Assembly: GCA_910589015.1 (NCBI GenBank)
Contig: CAJUSA010000016.1
Span: 1 to 44,055, forward strand
From: an uncultured Christensenellaceae bacterium
GTDB lineage: Bacteria; Bacillota; Clostridia; Christensenellales; Borkfalkiaceae
DNA: 44,055 bases
Direction of reading: 5' to 3'
Every line of letters starts with the position of its first letter. Within the stretch, counting starts at the first letter, position 1. A program made the position numbers and the translations under genes. Shown piece by piece: positions 26,435 to 34,083 of the stretch. The notes under the pieces are model-generated. The model saw only the letters and a list, made by a program, of their open reading frames with translations. It did no database searches and was not told the DNA's origin.

Positions 26435-27940
26435 ATGCTGGACACCTTAAAGTACATTGCGAAACGACTTTTGATGGCAGTATTCATTCTGTTCGGCGTT
26501 TCGGTCATCATTTACGCGCTTTCGCGCATGATGCCCACCGACTACGTCGATACGCAATACGCCTCCGCCGTGACGCAGGGCACGATGTCGCAAGAGGACG
26601 TCGACCGTATCAAGGAAATTTACGGGCTTTCCATGCCCGATGCGTTCCTCGGCGTGAAGATCGGCGGCAAGGGCGAATTTGCCGATAAAAAGTTCACGAA
26701 AAACACCAAAGCCGATACTTACGACCGCGCCATGAAGGACTACGACGCTTATACGGCAAGCGGCAACGATGCGCGCGCCGCCTCGGCGCTCGTGGAATAC
26801 TACGGCGGGCAGTACGATATGGGTAAATACCGCGTATTCCTCGATAAACGCAACGTTTACGGCCCCGACGGCACGACGATCGTCGACGTCGTTCCCGACG
26901 GCTACCGCATTTGCGAAATCGTGCAGAGGGGCGTTGAAATCAAAGATAACGACTCCGGCGACAGTACCGACGAGGATGAAGAGGACAACAAGCTCGTCGT
27001 GATCATCGAAGAGGCGATCCCGCACGAAACGGGTAGCTGGGAACTCGACGGAAAGAATCTCAAATTCACGACTTCGGTCGAGGTGAACGGCGTGCCGCAG
27101 GAAAATACTTACGGCGTCGTGTTCACTTACCGCGTGGCGAATTTCTGGGATAAAGCGGGCACCGTGCTCGGCAATTACTTCGTCTGGCTCGGCAACCTGT
27201 TAAAGGGCGATTTAGGCATGTCGTTCAAATACAAACAGCCCGTCGGGCAGGTCATCGCGCAGAACATGGGCGTTTCGTTCATGATCGCGTTTATCGCGAC
27301 GATCTTCCAGTTCCTCATTGCCATTCCGCTCGGCATCAAAGCCGCAACCAGCCAGTACGGCGTGGTGGACTACACGGTTACGGTGCTCACGATGATCGGT
27401 ATTTCGTTGCCCACGTTCTTTTTGGGCGCGTTGCTCATTCGTCTTTTCGCGCACCAGCTCGGCTGGTTCCCCGCGACCGGTCTTGTTTCGGGCAATGCGA
27501 CTGTGCCCGTATTCTTCGATATGCTGCACCACATGATTCTGCCCATGTTCGTGCTCGTCATTCTTTCGGTCGGGTCGCTCATGCGTTACACCCGTACCAA
27601 CACGCTCGAAGTGCTCAACGCCGACTACATCCGTACGGCGCGCGCAAAGGGGCTTTCCGAACGCAGTGTTATTTATAAGCATGCGTTCCGCAACACCATG
27701 ATCCCGCTCGTCACATTGCTTGCGGGCACGATCCCTTCGCTGTTCGGCGGCGCTATGATCACCGAAACGGTGTTCGGGATCCCCGGCATCGGTAAAATGG
27801 CTTACGACGCGCTTGTCGTTGCCGACGTTCCCTTTATCATGGGTTATAACATGTTTATCGCCATCATGACGGTGCTCGGCACGCTATTGAGCGATCTTTT
27901 GTATGCGGTAGTCGATCCGCGCGTGAAACTGAGTAAGTGA
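26435..27940 (+). CDS. oppB: Oligopeptide ABC transporter permease OppB, with a large extracytoplasmic insertion
   Basis: This 501-residue permease has the first helix at about residues 10-30. The family core resumes at FVWLGNLLKGDLGMSF (about 249-264) and continues with five more helices. The EAA-type loop is TARAKGLSERSVIYKHAFRN and the end is DLLYAVVDPRVKL. In ordinary OppB/DppB proteins the link between helix 1 and GDLG is a few tens of residues. Here it carries roughly 175 extra residues (about 71-245), including an acidic run (DSTDEDEEDN). Topology places the insert outside the cell, facing the equally enlarged binding protein. SD AAGGAGAAGG precedes the ATG; oppC follows after 10 bases. 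Confidence 0.9.
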   Translation: MLDTLKYIAKRLLMAVFILFGVSVIIYALSRMMPTDYVDTQYASAVTQGTMSQEDVDRIKEIYGLSMPDAFLGVKIGGKGEFADKKFTKNTKADTYDRAMKDYDAYTASGNDARAASALVEYYGGQYDMGKYRVFLDKRNVYGPDGTTIVDVVPDGYRICEIVQRGVEIKDNDSGDSTDEDEEDNKLVVIIEEAIPHETGSWELDGKNLKFTTSVEVNGVPQENTYGVVFTYRVANFWDKAGTVLGNYFVWLGNLLKGDLGMSFKYKQPVGQVIAQNMGVSFMIAFIATIFQFLIAIPLGIKAATSQYGVVDYTVTVLTMIGISLPTFFLGALLIRLFAHQLGWFPATGLVSGNATVPVFFDMLHHMILPMFVLVILSVGSLMRYTRTNTLEVLNADYIRTARAKGLSERSVIYKHAFRNTMIPLVTLLAGTIPSLFGGAMITETVFGIPGIGKMAYDALVVADVPFIMGYNMFIAIMTVLGTLLSDLLYAVVDPRVKLSK

Positions 27941-27950
27941 GGAGGGCGGC

Positions 27951-29039
27951 ATGAGTAAAAATACCAACGATCAGGAAAAACAAATTCCCGTTTCGGCGGA
28001 ACCTGCCGCCGAAACACAACCCGTGCAGGAAGAGGAAGTTTCCGCAATCGAAGCGGCCTCGATGCGCACGCTCAGCCCCGCGCGTATCGTTTTGAAGCGC
28101 TTTTTCCGTTCCAAACTTTCGGTTACGGGGTTGATCATCCTCGTCTTGCTTTTCCTGTTTTCCTTTTTGGGGCCGGCGTTCCGCTTTCTTCCCTGCGTCT
28201 GGGGCGAACAGGAACAGGACGTCGACCACCCCGTCGTGGAAGAGTATGTGAAAGAGGTCGAAACGCAGGTAGACGGCGAAACGGTCATCGTTTACGTCGT
28301 GACCTACTCGGCAAGAACGGTTTACCTGCCTTCCTCGCCCACGCACTGGCTGGGCACCGACGATCTGGGTTTCGACGTGTTCTCGCGCCTGATGTACGGC
28401 GGCAGGATCTCGCTGACGGTAGGGTTCGTCGTCATTATACTGGAAACTTTGCTCGGCGTTCTGCTCGGAGGCTTGGCGGGGTACTTCGGCAAATGGGTCG
28501 ATCAACTTATCATGCGTATCGTCGACGTTTTTCAATGCGTGCCGACGATGCCCATGCTCATGATCGCGGGCGTGGCGCTGCGCGAATTGCACATCGAAGG
28601 GCCGCCTGCGCTGTATATCCTCATGGCGATGCTGACGCTCTTCGGCTGGGCGGGTACGGCGCGGTTGGTGCGCGGACAGATTCTCTCGCTGCGCGAACAG
28701 GATTTCATGATATCCGCCGAGGCAAGCGGTCTGCCCGTGTGGCGTAAAATCTTCAAACACCTCATTCCCAACGTCATTCCGCAGCTTATCGTCACCATGA
28801 CGCTGGGCTTGGGCAGTATAATTCTGACCGAGGCGACGCTCGGGTATCTCAACATCGGTCTTCCCAAGGCGTACGCTACCTGGGGCAACATGATCAGCGG
28901 CGCGGCAAACAACACGATTTTAACGAAATACCCCAACTTATGGATCGCGCCCGGCATCTGCATTGTGCTTGCCGTGCTTGCATTCAACTTCATAGGCGAC
29001 GGACTTCGGGATGCGTTCGACCCGAAATCGAGGAGGTAA
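27951..29039 (+). CDS. oppC: Oligopeptide ABC transporter permease OppC
   Basis: This 362-residue permease starts with a 40-residue hydrophilic, Glu-rich cytoplasmic leader. It then has SPARIVLKRFFRSKLSVTGL, the standard OppC opening, and the first helix (about 57-78). HWLGTDDLGFDVFSRLMYGGRISL is the family signature, with Phe in place of the usual Arg in GRD. Between helix 1 and this motif lies an extra stretch of about 45 residues, again on the outer side. The EAA loop (AEASGLPVWRKIFKHLIPNV) and the C-terminal GLRDAFDPKSRR are present. SD GAGGAGG is strong. It pairs with OppB to form the channel. Confidence 0.92.
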   Translation: MSKNTNDQEKQIPVSAEPAAETQPVQEEEVSAIEAASMRTLSPARIVLKRFFRSKLSVTGLIILVLLFLFSFLGPAFRFLPCVWGEQEQDVDHPVVEEYVKEVETQVDGETVIVYVVTYSARTVYLPSSPTHWLGTDDLGFDVFSRLMYGGRISLTVGFVVIILETLLGVLLGGLAGYFGKWVDQLIMRIVDVFQCVPTMPMLMIAGVALRELHIEGPPALYILMAMLTLFGWAGTARLVRGQILSLREQDFMISAEASGLPVWRKIFKHLIPNVIPQLIVTMTLGLGSIILTEATLGYLNIGLPKAYATWGNMISGAANNTILTKYPNLWIAPGICIVLAVLAFNFIGDGLRDAFDPKSRR

Positions 29040-29042
29040 GCC

Positions 29043-30470
29043 GTGAGCGAAGAAGAAAACAAAAAGGTAGAGCAGGAATCGTTACCCGAAGAACAGCCTG
29101 CCCAAACACCTTCCGAAAAACCGAAGTTTTCCTTAAAAACGTGGATCGCGGATAAGGTTGTTCTCGTCAGGGGCAAGCTCTTTGGCGACAAGACAAAAAA
29201 CGGAAGTTATATTTCGGGCAAGGAATCGCGCGATATCGCAAAGCGCAACCGCAAGACCATTCGGGAATTGCAAAAACAGCGCGCCTCTTACAAGCGCGAG
29301 GATTACCTCACGCAGATGAAAGACGACAAGAATATCGTCGAATTTGAAGATCTGCACACATATTTCTTTTCCGATAACGGCGTCGTCAAAGCCGTGAACG
29401 GCGTTACGTTCTCCATTCCGCAGGGTTCTACCGTCGGCGTTGTCGGCGAGAGCGGTTGCGGCAAATCGGTGACGAGCCTTTCGCTCATGCAGCTCGTGCA
29501 AGGCCCGATGGGGCAGATCGTGAGCGGCAGCATTCGCTTCCGTACCACGGCGCGCACGCAGGTCGGCACGGAATATATGATGACCGAAAAAAAGGACGAG
29601 CAGGGGCGCACCGTCGTAGACGAAGAGGGCAAGCCCGTGCTTGAACGCGTGCTCGATAAGCGCGGCAAGCCCCGTCTGCTTAAAAAGTACGAAGAAAAAG
29701 AGGAAGTCGTCGACATTGCCAAAATGCCCGTTTCCGCCATGACTTCGATCCGCGGACGAGAGATCGCCATGATCTTTCAAGAGCCGATGACCTCGCTCAA
29801 CCCCGTTTTTACGATCGGCTATCAGCTCGACGAGGTGTCGTTGTTGCACACTAACGGCGCCACGAAGGAATCGGCTAAGGCGCGCAGTATCGAAATGCTC
29901 GAGCTTGTCGGCATCGCGATGCCCGAACACGTTTATAAATCGTATCCGCACCAGCTATCGGGCGGTATGCGTCAGCGCGTTATGATCGCCATGGCGCTTT
30001 GCTGTAATCCAAAACTGATCATTGCGGACGAGCCGACCACGGCGCTCGACGTTACCATTCAGGCGCAGATCCTCGAATTACTGCGCGATATCAAAAAGAA
30101 AATCAACGGTTCGATCATGCTGATCACGCACGATTTGGGCGTGATCGCGGAAATGGTCGATTACGTCGTCGTCATGTATGCGGGGCGGATTGTCGAAATG
30201 GGCACGGTGCAGGAAATTTTCAAAAATCCGTTGCACCCTTACACCATCGGCTTGCAGAAGAGCAAACCCGTCGTGCGGCGCAAGGTAGACAGGCTGTATT
30301 CCATTCCCGGAAACGTGCCCAACCCCATCAATATGCCCTCGACCTGTTACTTTATCGACCGTTGCAATATGCGTTGCGAAAAATGCAAGGGCGATTTCCC
30401 CGCTTATGTGCAGGTATCCCCGACGCATAAAGTTGCCTGCCACCTTTACGGCGAGAAGGAGAAAGTATGA
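29043..30470 (+). CDS. oppD: Oligopeptide ABC transporter ATPase OppD, with an insertion before the Q-loop
   Basis: This 475-residue ATPase starts at GTG 29043 (SD GGAGG), three bases after oppC. About 95 residues of charged sequence precede the family start (NIVEFEDLHTYFFS). Walker A is GESGCGKS (135-142), Q-loop FQEPMTSLNP, signature LSGGMRQR, Walker B LIIADEPTTALD and the H-loop LITHDLGV. The C-terminal oligopeptide-type domain has cysteines in CYFIDRCNMRCEKC, where many OppD/F proteins carry a cluster-like motif. Between Walker A and the Q-loop lies an insertion of about 60 charged residues (roughly 166-228), absent from common homologues. With OppF it powers peptide import from the cytoplasmic side. 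Confidence 0.92.
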   Translation: MSEEENKKVEQESLPEEQPAQTPSEKPKFSLKTWIADKVVLVRGKLFGDKTKNGSYISGKESRDIAKRNRKTIRELQKQRASYKREDYLTQMKDDKNIVEFEDLHTYFFSDNGVVKAVNGVTFSIPQGSTVGVVGESGCGKSVTSLSLMQLVQGPMGQIVSGSIRFRTTARTQVGTEYMMTEKKDEQGRTVVDEEGKPVLERVLDKRGKPRLLKKYEEKEEVVDIAKMPVSAMTSIRGREIAMIFQEPMTSLNPVFTIGYQLDEVSLLHTNGATKESAKARSIEMLELVGIAMPEHVYKSYPHQLSGGMRQRVMIAMALCCNPKLIIADEPTTALDVTIQAQILELLRDIKKKINGSIMLITHDLGVIAEMVDYVVVMYAGRIVEMGTVQEIFKNPLHPYTIGLQKSKPVVRRKVDRLYSIPGNVPNPINMPSTCYFIDRCNMRCEKCKGDFPAYVQVSPTHKVACHLYGEKEKV

Positions 30471-31510
30471 AGAATGACGTGCAGGGAACGTCCGTTCCCG
30501 CGGTAGAGGAAACGCCTGCCGAAAGCAATACGGTCGTCCGTCCGCCGCTTTTGCAGGTAAAAAATCTGAAAAAGTACTTCACAATCAAAAAGACGCTGAA
30601 AAAAGAAAACTGCGTTTACCTCAAAGCCGTCGACGGCGTTTCGTTTCAGGTCGATTACGGCAAAACGGTGGGGATCGTAGGCGAATCAGGTTGCGGAAAA
30701 ACAACGATGGGGCGAACCGTTTTGCGACTTTACGACGTGACCGACGGCGAAATTTTATTCGAAGGGCAGGATATCGCCCGCCTTAAAGGCGAGCAACTGC
30801 GCAAGATCCGCCCGAATTTTCAGATGATCTTTCAGGATCCGTATGCGTCGCTTTCACCCCGCCTGACCGTGGGCGAACTGATCGGCGAGGCGGTGCGCGT
30901 GCACAAGATCGTGCCGCCCTCGGAATATAAGGATTACATTCTCGACGTCATGAGAAAATGCGGGTTACAGACGCATTATTTCGAACGCTATCCCCACGAA
31001 TTCTCGGGCGGACAGCGGCAGCGTATCTGTATCGCAAAGGCGTTGGCGCTCAAACCCAAACTTGTTATTTGCGACGAACCCGTCTCCGCGCTCGACGTTT
31101 CCATTCAGGCGCAGGTCATCAACCTGTTCAAGGATTTGCAGGAACGCGACAACCTTGCCTATATTTTCATTTCGCACGATCTTTCCGTCGTCGAGCATAT
31201 TTCCGACGAAGTGGGCGTCATGTATTTGGGGAACATGGTGGAATACGGCAAAAAAGAGGATCTGTTCGATCATCCCATGCACCCTTACACGCAGGCGTTG
31301 TTCTCTGCGGTGCCCGTGCCCGATCCCGATTACAAGATGAACCGCGTCATCCTGCAGGGCGACATTCCCTCGCCTGCCAATCCGCCTTCGGGGTGCAAAT
31401 TCCACACCCGTTGCAGCAAGTGCATGCCTGTGTGCAAGGCGGTGGAACCCGTGTATAAAGATTACGGAAACGGACACTGCGTGGCGTGCCACCTGTATCC
31501 GCAGGAATGA
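30467..31510 (+). CDS. oppF: Oligopeptide ABC transporter ATPase OppF
   Basis: This 347-residue ATPase overlaps oppD by 4 bases (ATGA). Walker A is GESGCGKTT (72-80), Q-loop FQDPYASLSPR, signature FSGGQRQR, Walker B LVICDEPVSALD and the H-loop ISHDLSV. The C-terminal region contains the Cys-rich motif CKFHTRCSKCMPVC. The length is close to normal apart from a 25-residue variable leader. It forms the second half of the ATPase pair. Confidence 0.95.
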   Translation: MKNDVQGTSVPAVEETPAESNTVVRPPLLQVKNLKKYFTIKKTLKKENCVYLKAVDGVSFQVDYGKTVGIVGESGCGKTTMGRTVLRLYDVTDGEILFEGQDIARLKGEQLRKIRPNFQMIFQDPYASLSPRLTVGELIGEAVRVHKIVPPSEYKDYILDVMRKCGLQTHYFERYPHEFSGGQRQRICIAKALALKPKLVICDEPVSALDVSIQAQVINLFKDLQERDNLAYIFISHDLSVVEHISDEVGVMYLGNMVEYGKKEDLFDHPMHPYTQALFSAVPVPDPDYKMNRVILQGDIPSPANPPSGCKFHTRCSKCMPVCKAVEPVYKDYGNGHCVACHLYPQE

Positions 31511-31773
31511 GCGTGAAAAAGAAAAAGGAAGAGTGGGTCGACGACGGCAGAACGATTTCACCCATGACGGGGGAAGAAATTCCTTCGATGAGCCGTGCGT
31601 TTTTTCCGGGGCACGAACGCAAACGCAATCGAAAAAAGGGAAAGAGCGATATCACGCGCAAAGAGCGCAACGCGATGATCCGCGCGTTCTTTATCGTAAT
31701 GTTGCCGCGTTTACTCATCGTGCTGGGTTGTTTCGCGCTCGTCGGGCTGCTGATGTATTTTTGGTTGATATAA
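31507..31773 (+). CDS. Small basic tail-anchored membrane protein at the end of the opp operon
   Basis: This 88-residue protein starts at an ATG overlapping the oppF stop (ATGA). Only a weak CAGGA precedes it, so it probably depends on translational coupling. About 60 hydrophilic, very basic residues (KKKKEEW..., HERKRNRKKGK) are followed by one membrane helix (about 62-86) at the extreme C-terminus, giving a tail-anchored, cytoplasm-facing form. I do not recognise a family. Its position suggests a link to the importer, but nothing in the sequence shows what it does. Confidence 0.7.
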   Translation: MSVKKKKEEWVDDGRTISPMTGEEIPSMSRAFFPGHERKRNRKKGKSDITRKERNAMIRAFFIVMLPRLLIVLGCFALVGLLMYFWLI

Positions 31774-31802
31774 AAAAATCCCTGTTGAAACAGGGATTTT
31801 TT
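31773..31802. terminator. Bidirectional terminator between the opp operon and the desulfidase gene
   Basis: A 12-bp stem, AAAAAATCCCTG (31773-31784) and CAGGGATTTTTT (31791-31802), has a 6-nt loop. T runs occur in both directions, serving the two converging genes. Confidence 0.9.
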
Positions 31803-33077
31803 TTATTTCGATTCGATATTTTTGATCATCAACCGAATGATTTCTTCGTCGGTTTCGCGCATGCCTTTGCGGGCAAGGTCGCCCACGTTTTCGATCGTAC
31901 TCTCGACGCATTGTTCGAGAATGCCGTCGCCGCCGTGGAATTGCGATCCGTGCCGACACATTTCCATGCCCACAAGTCCCGCCTCGACGGCAGAGGCGAT
32001 CTTTGCCGCACAGCTTGATTTTGCGCCGTCGCAAACGATTCCCGAATCGATCGCCAGCGCATTGACGAGGGTACGCGCGATTTCTTCGTAACCGCCGCCG
32101 TACAGATAACATACGCCCGCGCCCGCACCGCAGCCCGCGCTCACGGCGCCGCAGAATGCCGAAAGTCTGCCGATTCCCGATTTCAGATGCACGGTGATAA
32201 GATCGGAAAGGGCGAGTGCGCGCAACAGTTTTTCGTGCGGAACGCCCAAATGTTCGGCGTAAACAATGACGGGTAGCGAGGCGGTCATGCCCTGATTGCC
32301 GCTGCCCGACACGATGACGACGGGCAGAGAGCACCCGTTCATGCGCGCGTCGCTGCCTGCCGCCGCCGTCGCTTTCGCGCGGTTATGCACGTCGTTCCCG
32401 AATGCGGCAAGCAGAACTTTGCCGATCCGCGCGCCGTAGTCGTTATTGAGTCCTTCTCGGGCAATTGCCGTATTGTAAGCGATCTGCCGTTCGAGCACTT
32501 CTTTTATGTCGTCGGGGTCGACTTCGTTTGCAAACGTAACGATATTTTCTACGCTCAGTCCTTTATAAACGCAGCAGTCTTCCTCGGGTGTTTCGCAGTC
32601 GAAGAGCACTTTGCCGTTCCGTTCGATTTTCACAACGTTGGTATGATGACCCGCGATCCGCACGAACGCCTCGCCGCAAGGGGCGAACGCCCGCACCCCG
32701 ATATCGAAAATGCACCCCGTGTGCGCCTGTGTAACGGTTATTTTCGTGCGGCTGCAATAAGCCTGAATGCGCGCTTTATCCTGTTCGCTCACGCGCGAGA
32801 GGACTTCGAGTTTTTTGTCGCTTTCGCCCGCCACGATGCCTGCGGCAGCCGCGGCGGCAATGCCGCGCAGACCGCCCGTGTTGGGCACGACGACGCTCTT
32901 CACGTTTTTGAGTATGTTTCCGCTCACCGAAATTTCCACGCGTTCGGGCACGTCAGTGAGCGTTTTTCGCGCGAGTGCGGCGCAGTAGGCAACGGCGATC
33001 GGTTCGGTGCAGCCCATGGCGGGCAACAGTTCGTTTTCGAGAATGGCGATATAGTTTTCGTAAAGCGTTTTTTCCAT
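31803..33077 (-). CDS. cyuA: L-cysteine desulfidase family protein (CyuA/YhaM, UPF0597)
   Basis: This 424-residue protein begins YENYIAILENELLPAMGCTEPIAVAYCAALAR, the hallmark of the UPF0597/CyuA family, which is related to the iron-sulfur serine dehydratase alpha chain. Further landmarks are VVVPNTGGLRGIAAAAAAG, VSGSGNQGMTASLPV and CDGAKSSCAAKIASAVEAG. Conserved cysteines in these motifs are the likely cluster ligands. Members convert cysteine to pyruvate, sulfide and ammonia in anaerobes; serine dehydration is the alternative. I chose ATG 33077, with GGAAG seven bases upstream; a longer in-frame start at 33143 lies upstream of the promoter. It is a single-gene unit with its own promoter and a shared terminator. 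Breakdown of amino acids from imported peptides is a possible role. Confidence 0.88.
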   Translation of the reverse strand: MEKTLYENYIAILENELLPAMGCTEPIAVAYCAALARKTLTDVPERVEISVSGNILKNVKSVVVPNTGGLRGIAAAAAAGIVAGESDKKLEVLSRVSEQDKARIQAYCSRTKITVTQAHTGCIFDIGVRAFAPCGEAFVRIAGHHTNVVKIERNGKVLFDCETPEEDCCVYKGLSVENIVTFANEVDPDDIKEVLERQIAYNTAIAREGLNNDYGARIGKVLLAAFGNDVHNRAKATAAAGSDARMNGCSLPVVIVSGSGNQGMTASLPVIVYAEHLGVPHEKLLRALALSDLITVHLKSGIGRLSAFCGAVSAGCGAGAGVCYLYGGGYEEIARTLVNALAIDSGIVCDGAKSSCAAKIASAVEAGLVGMEMCRHGSQFHGGDGILEQCVESTIENVGDLARKGMRETDEEIIRLMIKNIESK

Positions 33078-33104
33078 GGTTTTTCTTCCGTAGGGGATAG
33101 TATC

Positions 33105-33133
33105 AGCATACCTCTTTTTTCGGGATTTGTCAA
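33105..33133 (-). promoter_or_regulatory. Sigma-A promoter of the desulfidase gene
   Basis: On the minus strand there is TTGACA (33128-33133), 17 nt and TATGCT (33105-33110). The predicted leader is about 20 bases. Confidence 0.8.
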
Positions 33134-33175
33134 GGGTTCGCAAAAAGGAAGGGGAATTTTGTCAAACATAATTAC

Positions 33176-33204
33176 TTGACGGTGCGGGATAGGTGTGTTA
33201 TAAT
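33176..33204 (+). promoter_or_regulatory. Sigma-A promoter of the membrane redox operon
   Basis: TTGACG (33176-33181), 17 nt and TATAAT (33199-33204), with TGT as an extended -10. It is divergent from the desulfidase promoter 43 bases away. The leader to ATG 33274 is about 60 bases. Confidence 0.85.
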
Positions 33205-33273
33205 ACAAGCGAGAAAACTTACTTAGAAGATTTTTTGCATTGCTATGTTTTCATCATGCCGCAGGAGGGCGTT

Positions 33274-34080
33274 ATGACTGATGGAACAATCAAAAACGTG
33301 CGGTTTTGGTACGGTATTTTTTTAAGCGTGTTTACCGTCGCGTTGGGCGTGGCGTTTCTTGCCGCAGTGAGCGATATCTATTTCGGCGCCGAAGAGGGCG
33401 CGCAGATTTTTACGCGCGAGAATATGAACGCGCATATGTTCCCCTGTCTTATCGTATTTTGCGTCTGGGTGGCGGCAGTGGTCGCGGGGTTTGTGCTCTC
33501 GGTCGTCATGCCGATAAAAGAGAGGAAAAAATATAAACAAGCGCCCGAAAAGACCTTTGCGCGGCTCAGAGCGCGTATGCCGCAGGGCGAAGGGGACGAA
33601 TACCGCAAAAATCTGGCGCACGTCGTAAAGTCGGAAAAAATCCGCTTAATTGTATGGTGCGCGTGCGCGGTGATCTGCGTGGCGCTCGGGGTCACGGTGC
33701 TCTGTTATGTGTTCGATCCCGCGCATTTCGAAACGACCGAATTCAATAGCGCCGTATTAAATATGGCAAAGTTGGCGTTGCCGTGCATTGCCGTCGGGTT
33801 TTTGTGTTGCATTGCGGCGGCGATCGTCGAACGCGAGAGCGCGAAACGGGCGTTGCCTTATCTGAAAAACATGATCGCCGCAGGCGGAAAACCGCTTGCG
33901 CGGCAACAAGAGAGCGCGGCGGCGTTGCAACAATACGAGGGGCGCGTCATTCTCGGCGTGAGGATCGCCGTGGCGGCAATCGGCGTTGCGTTGCTTATTT
34001 GGGGTATTTTTAACGGCGGCGCGGACGACGTTTTCATTAAGGCAATCAATATCTGTACCGAATGTATCGGGCTCGGTTAA
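33274..34080 (+). CDS. Polytopic membrane protein with C-terminal CxxC
   Basis: This 268-residue protein has about five membrane helices (near residues 12-32, 56-80, 124-148, 164-187 and 226-246). A soluble, basic stretch of about 45 residues lies between helices 2 and 3. It ends NICTECIGLG, giving Cys261 and Cys264 in a CxxC pair three residues from the end. I do not recognise the family. The start at 33274 is set by GGAGG at 33264-33268; an earlier ATG at 33256 has no such site. The polyferredoxin-thioredoxin gene follows after three bases, so the two are co-expressed. The CxxC could pass electrons or thiols to that partner, which is an inference. Confidence 0.75.
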   Translation: MTDGTIKNVRFWYGIFLSVFTVALGVAFLAAVSDIYFGAEEGAQIFTRENMNAHMFPCLIVFCVWVAAVVAGFVLSVVMPIKERKKYKQAPEKTFARLRARMPQGEGDEYRKNLAHVVKSEKIRLIVWCACAVICVALGVTVLCYVFDPAHFETTEFNSAVLNMAKLALPCIAVGFLCCIAAAIVERESAKRALPYLKNMIAAGGKPLARQQESAAALQQYEGRVILGVRIAVAAIGVALLIWGIFNGGADDVFIKAINICTECIGLG

Positions 34081-34083
34081 TCC

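Noticed and set aside
33193..33273. Upstream extension of the CxxC-tailed membrane protein
   Set aside because: The frame begins between the -35 and -10 boxes; the GGAGG at 33264-33268 sets the start at 33274.
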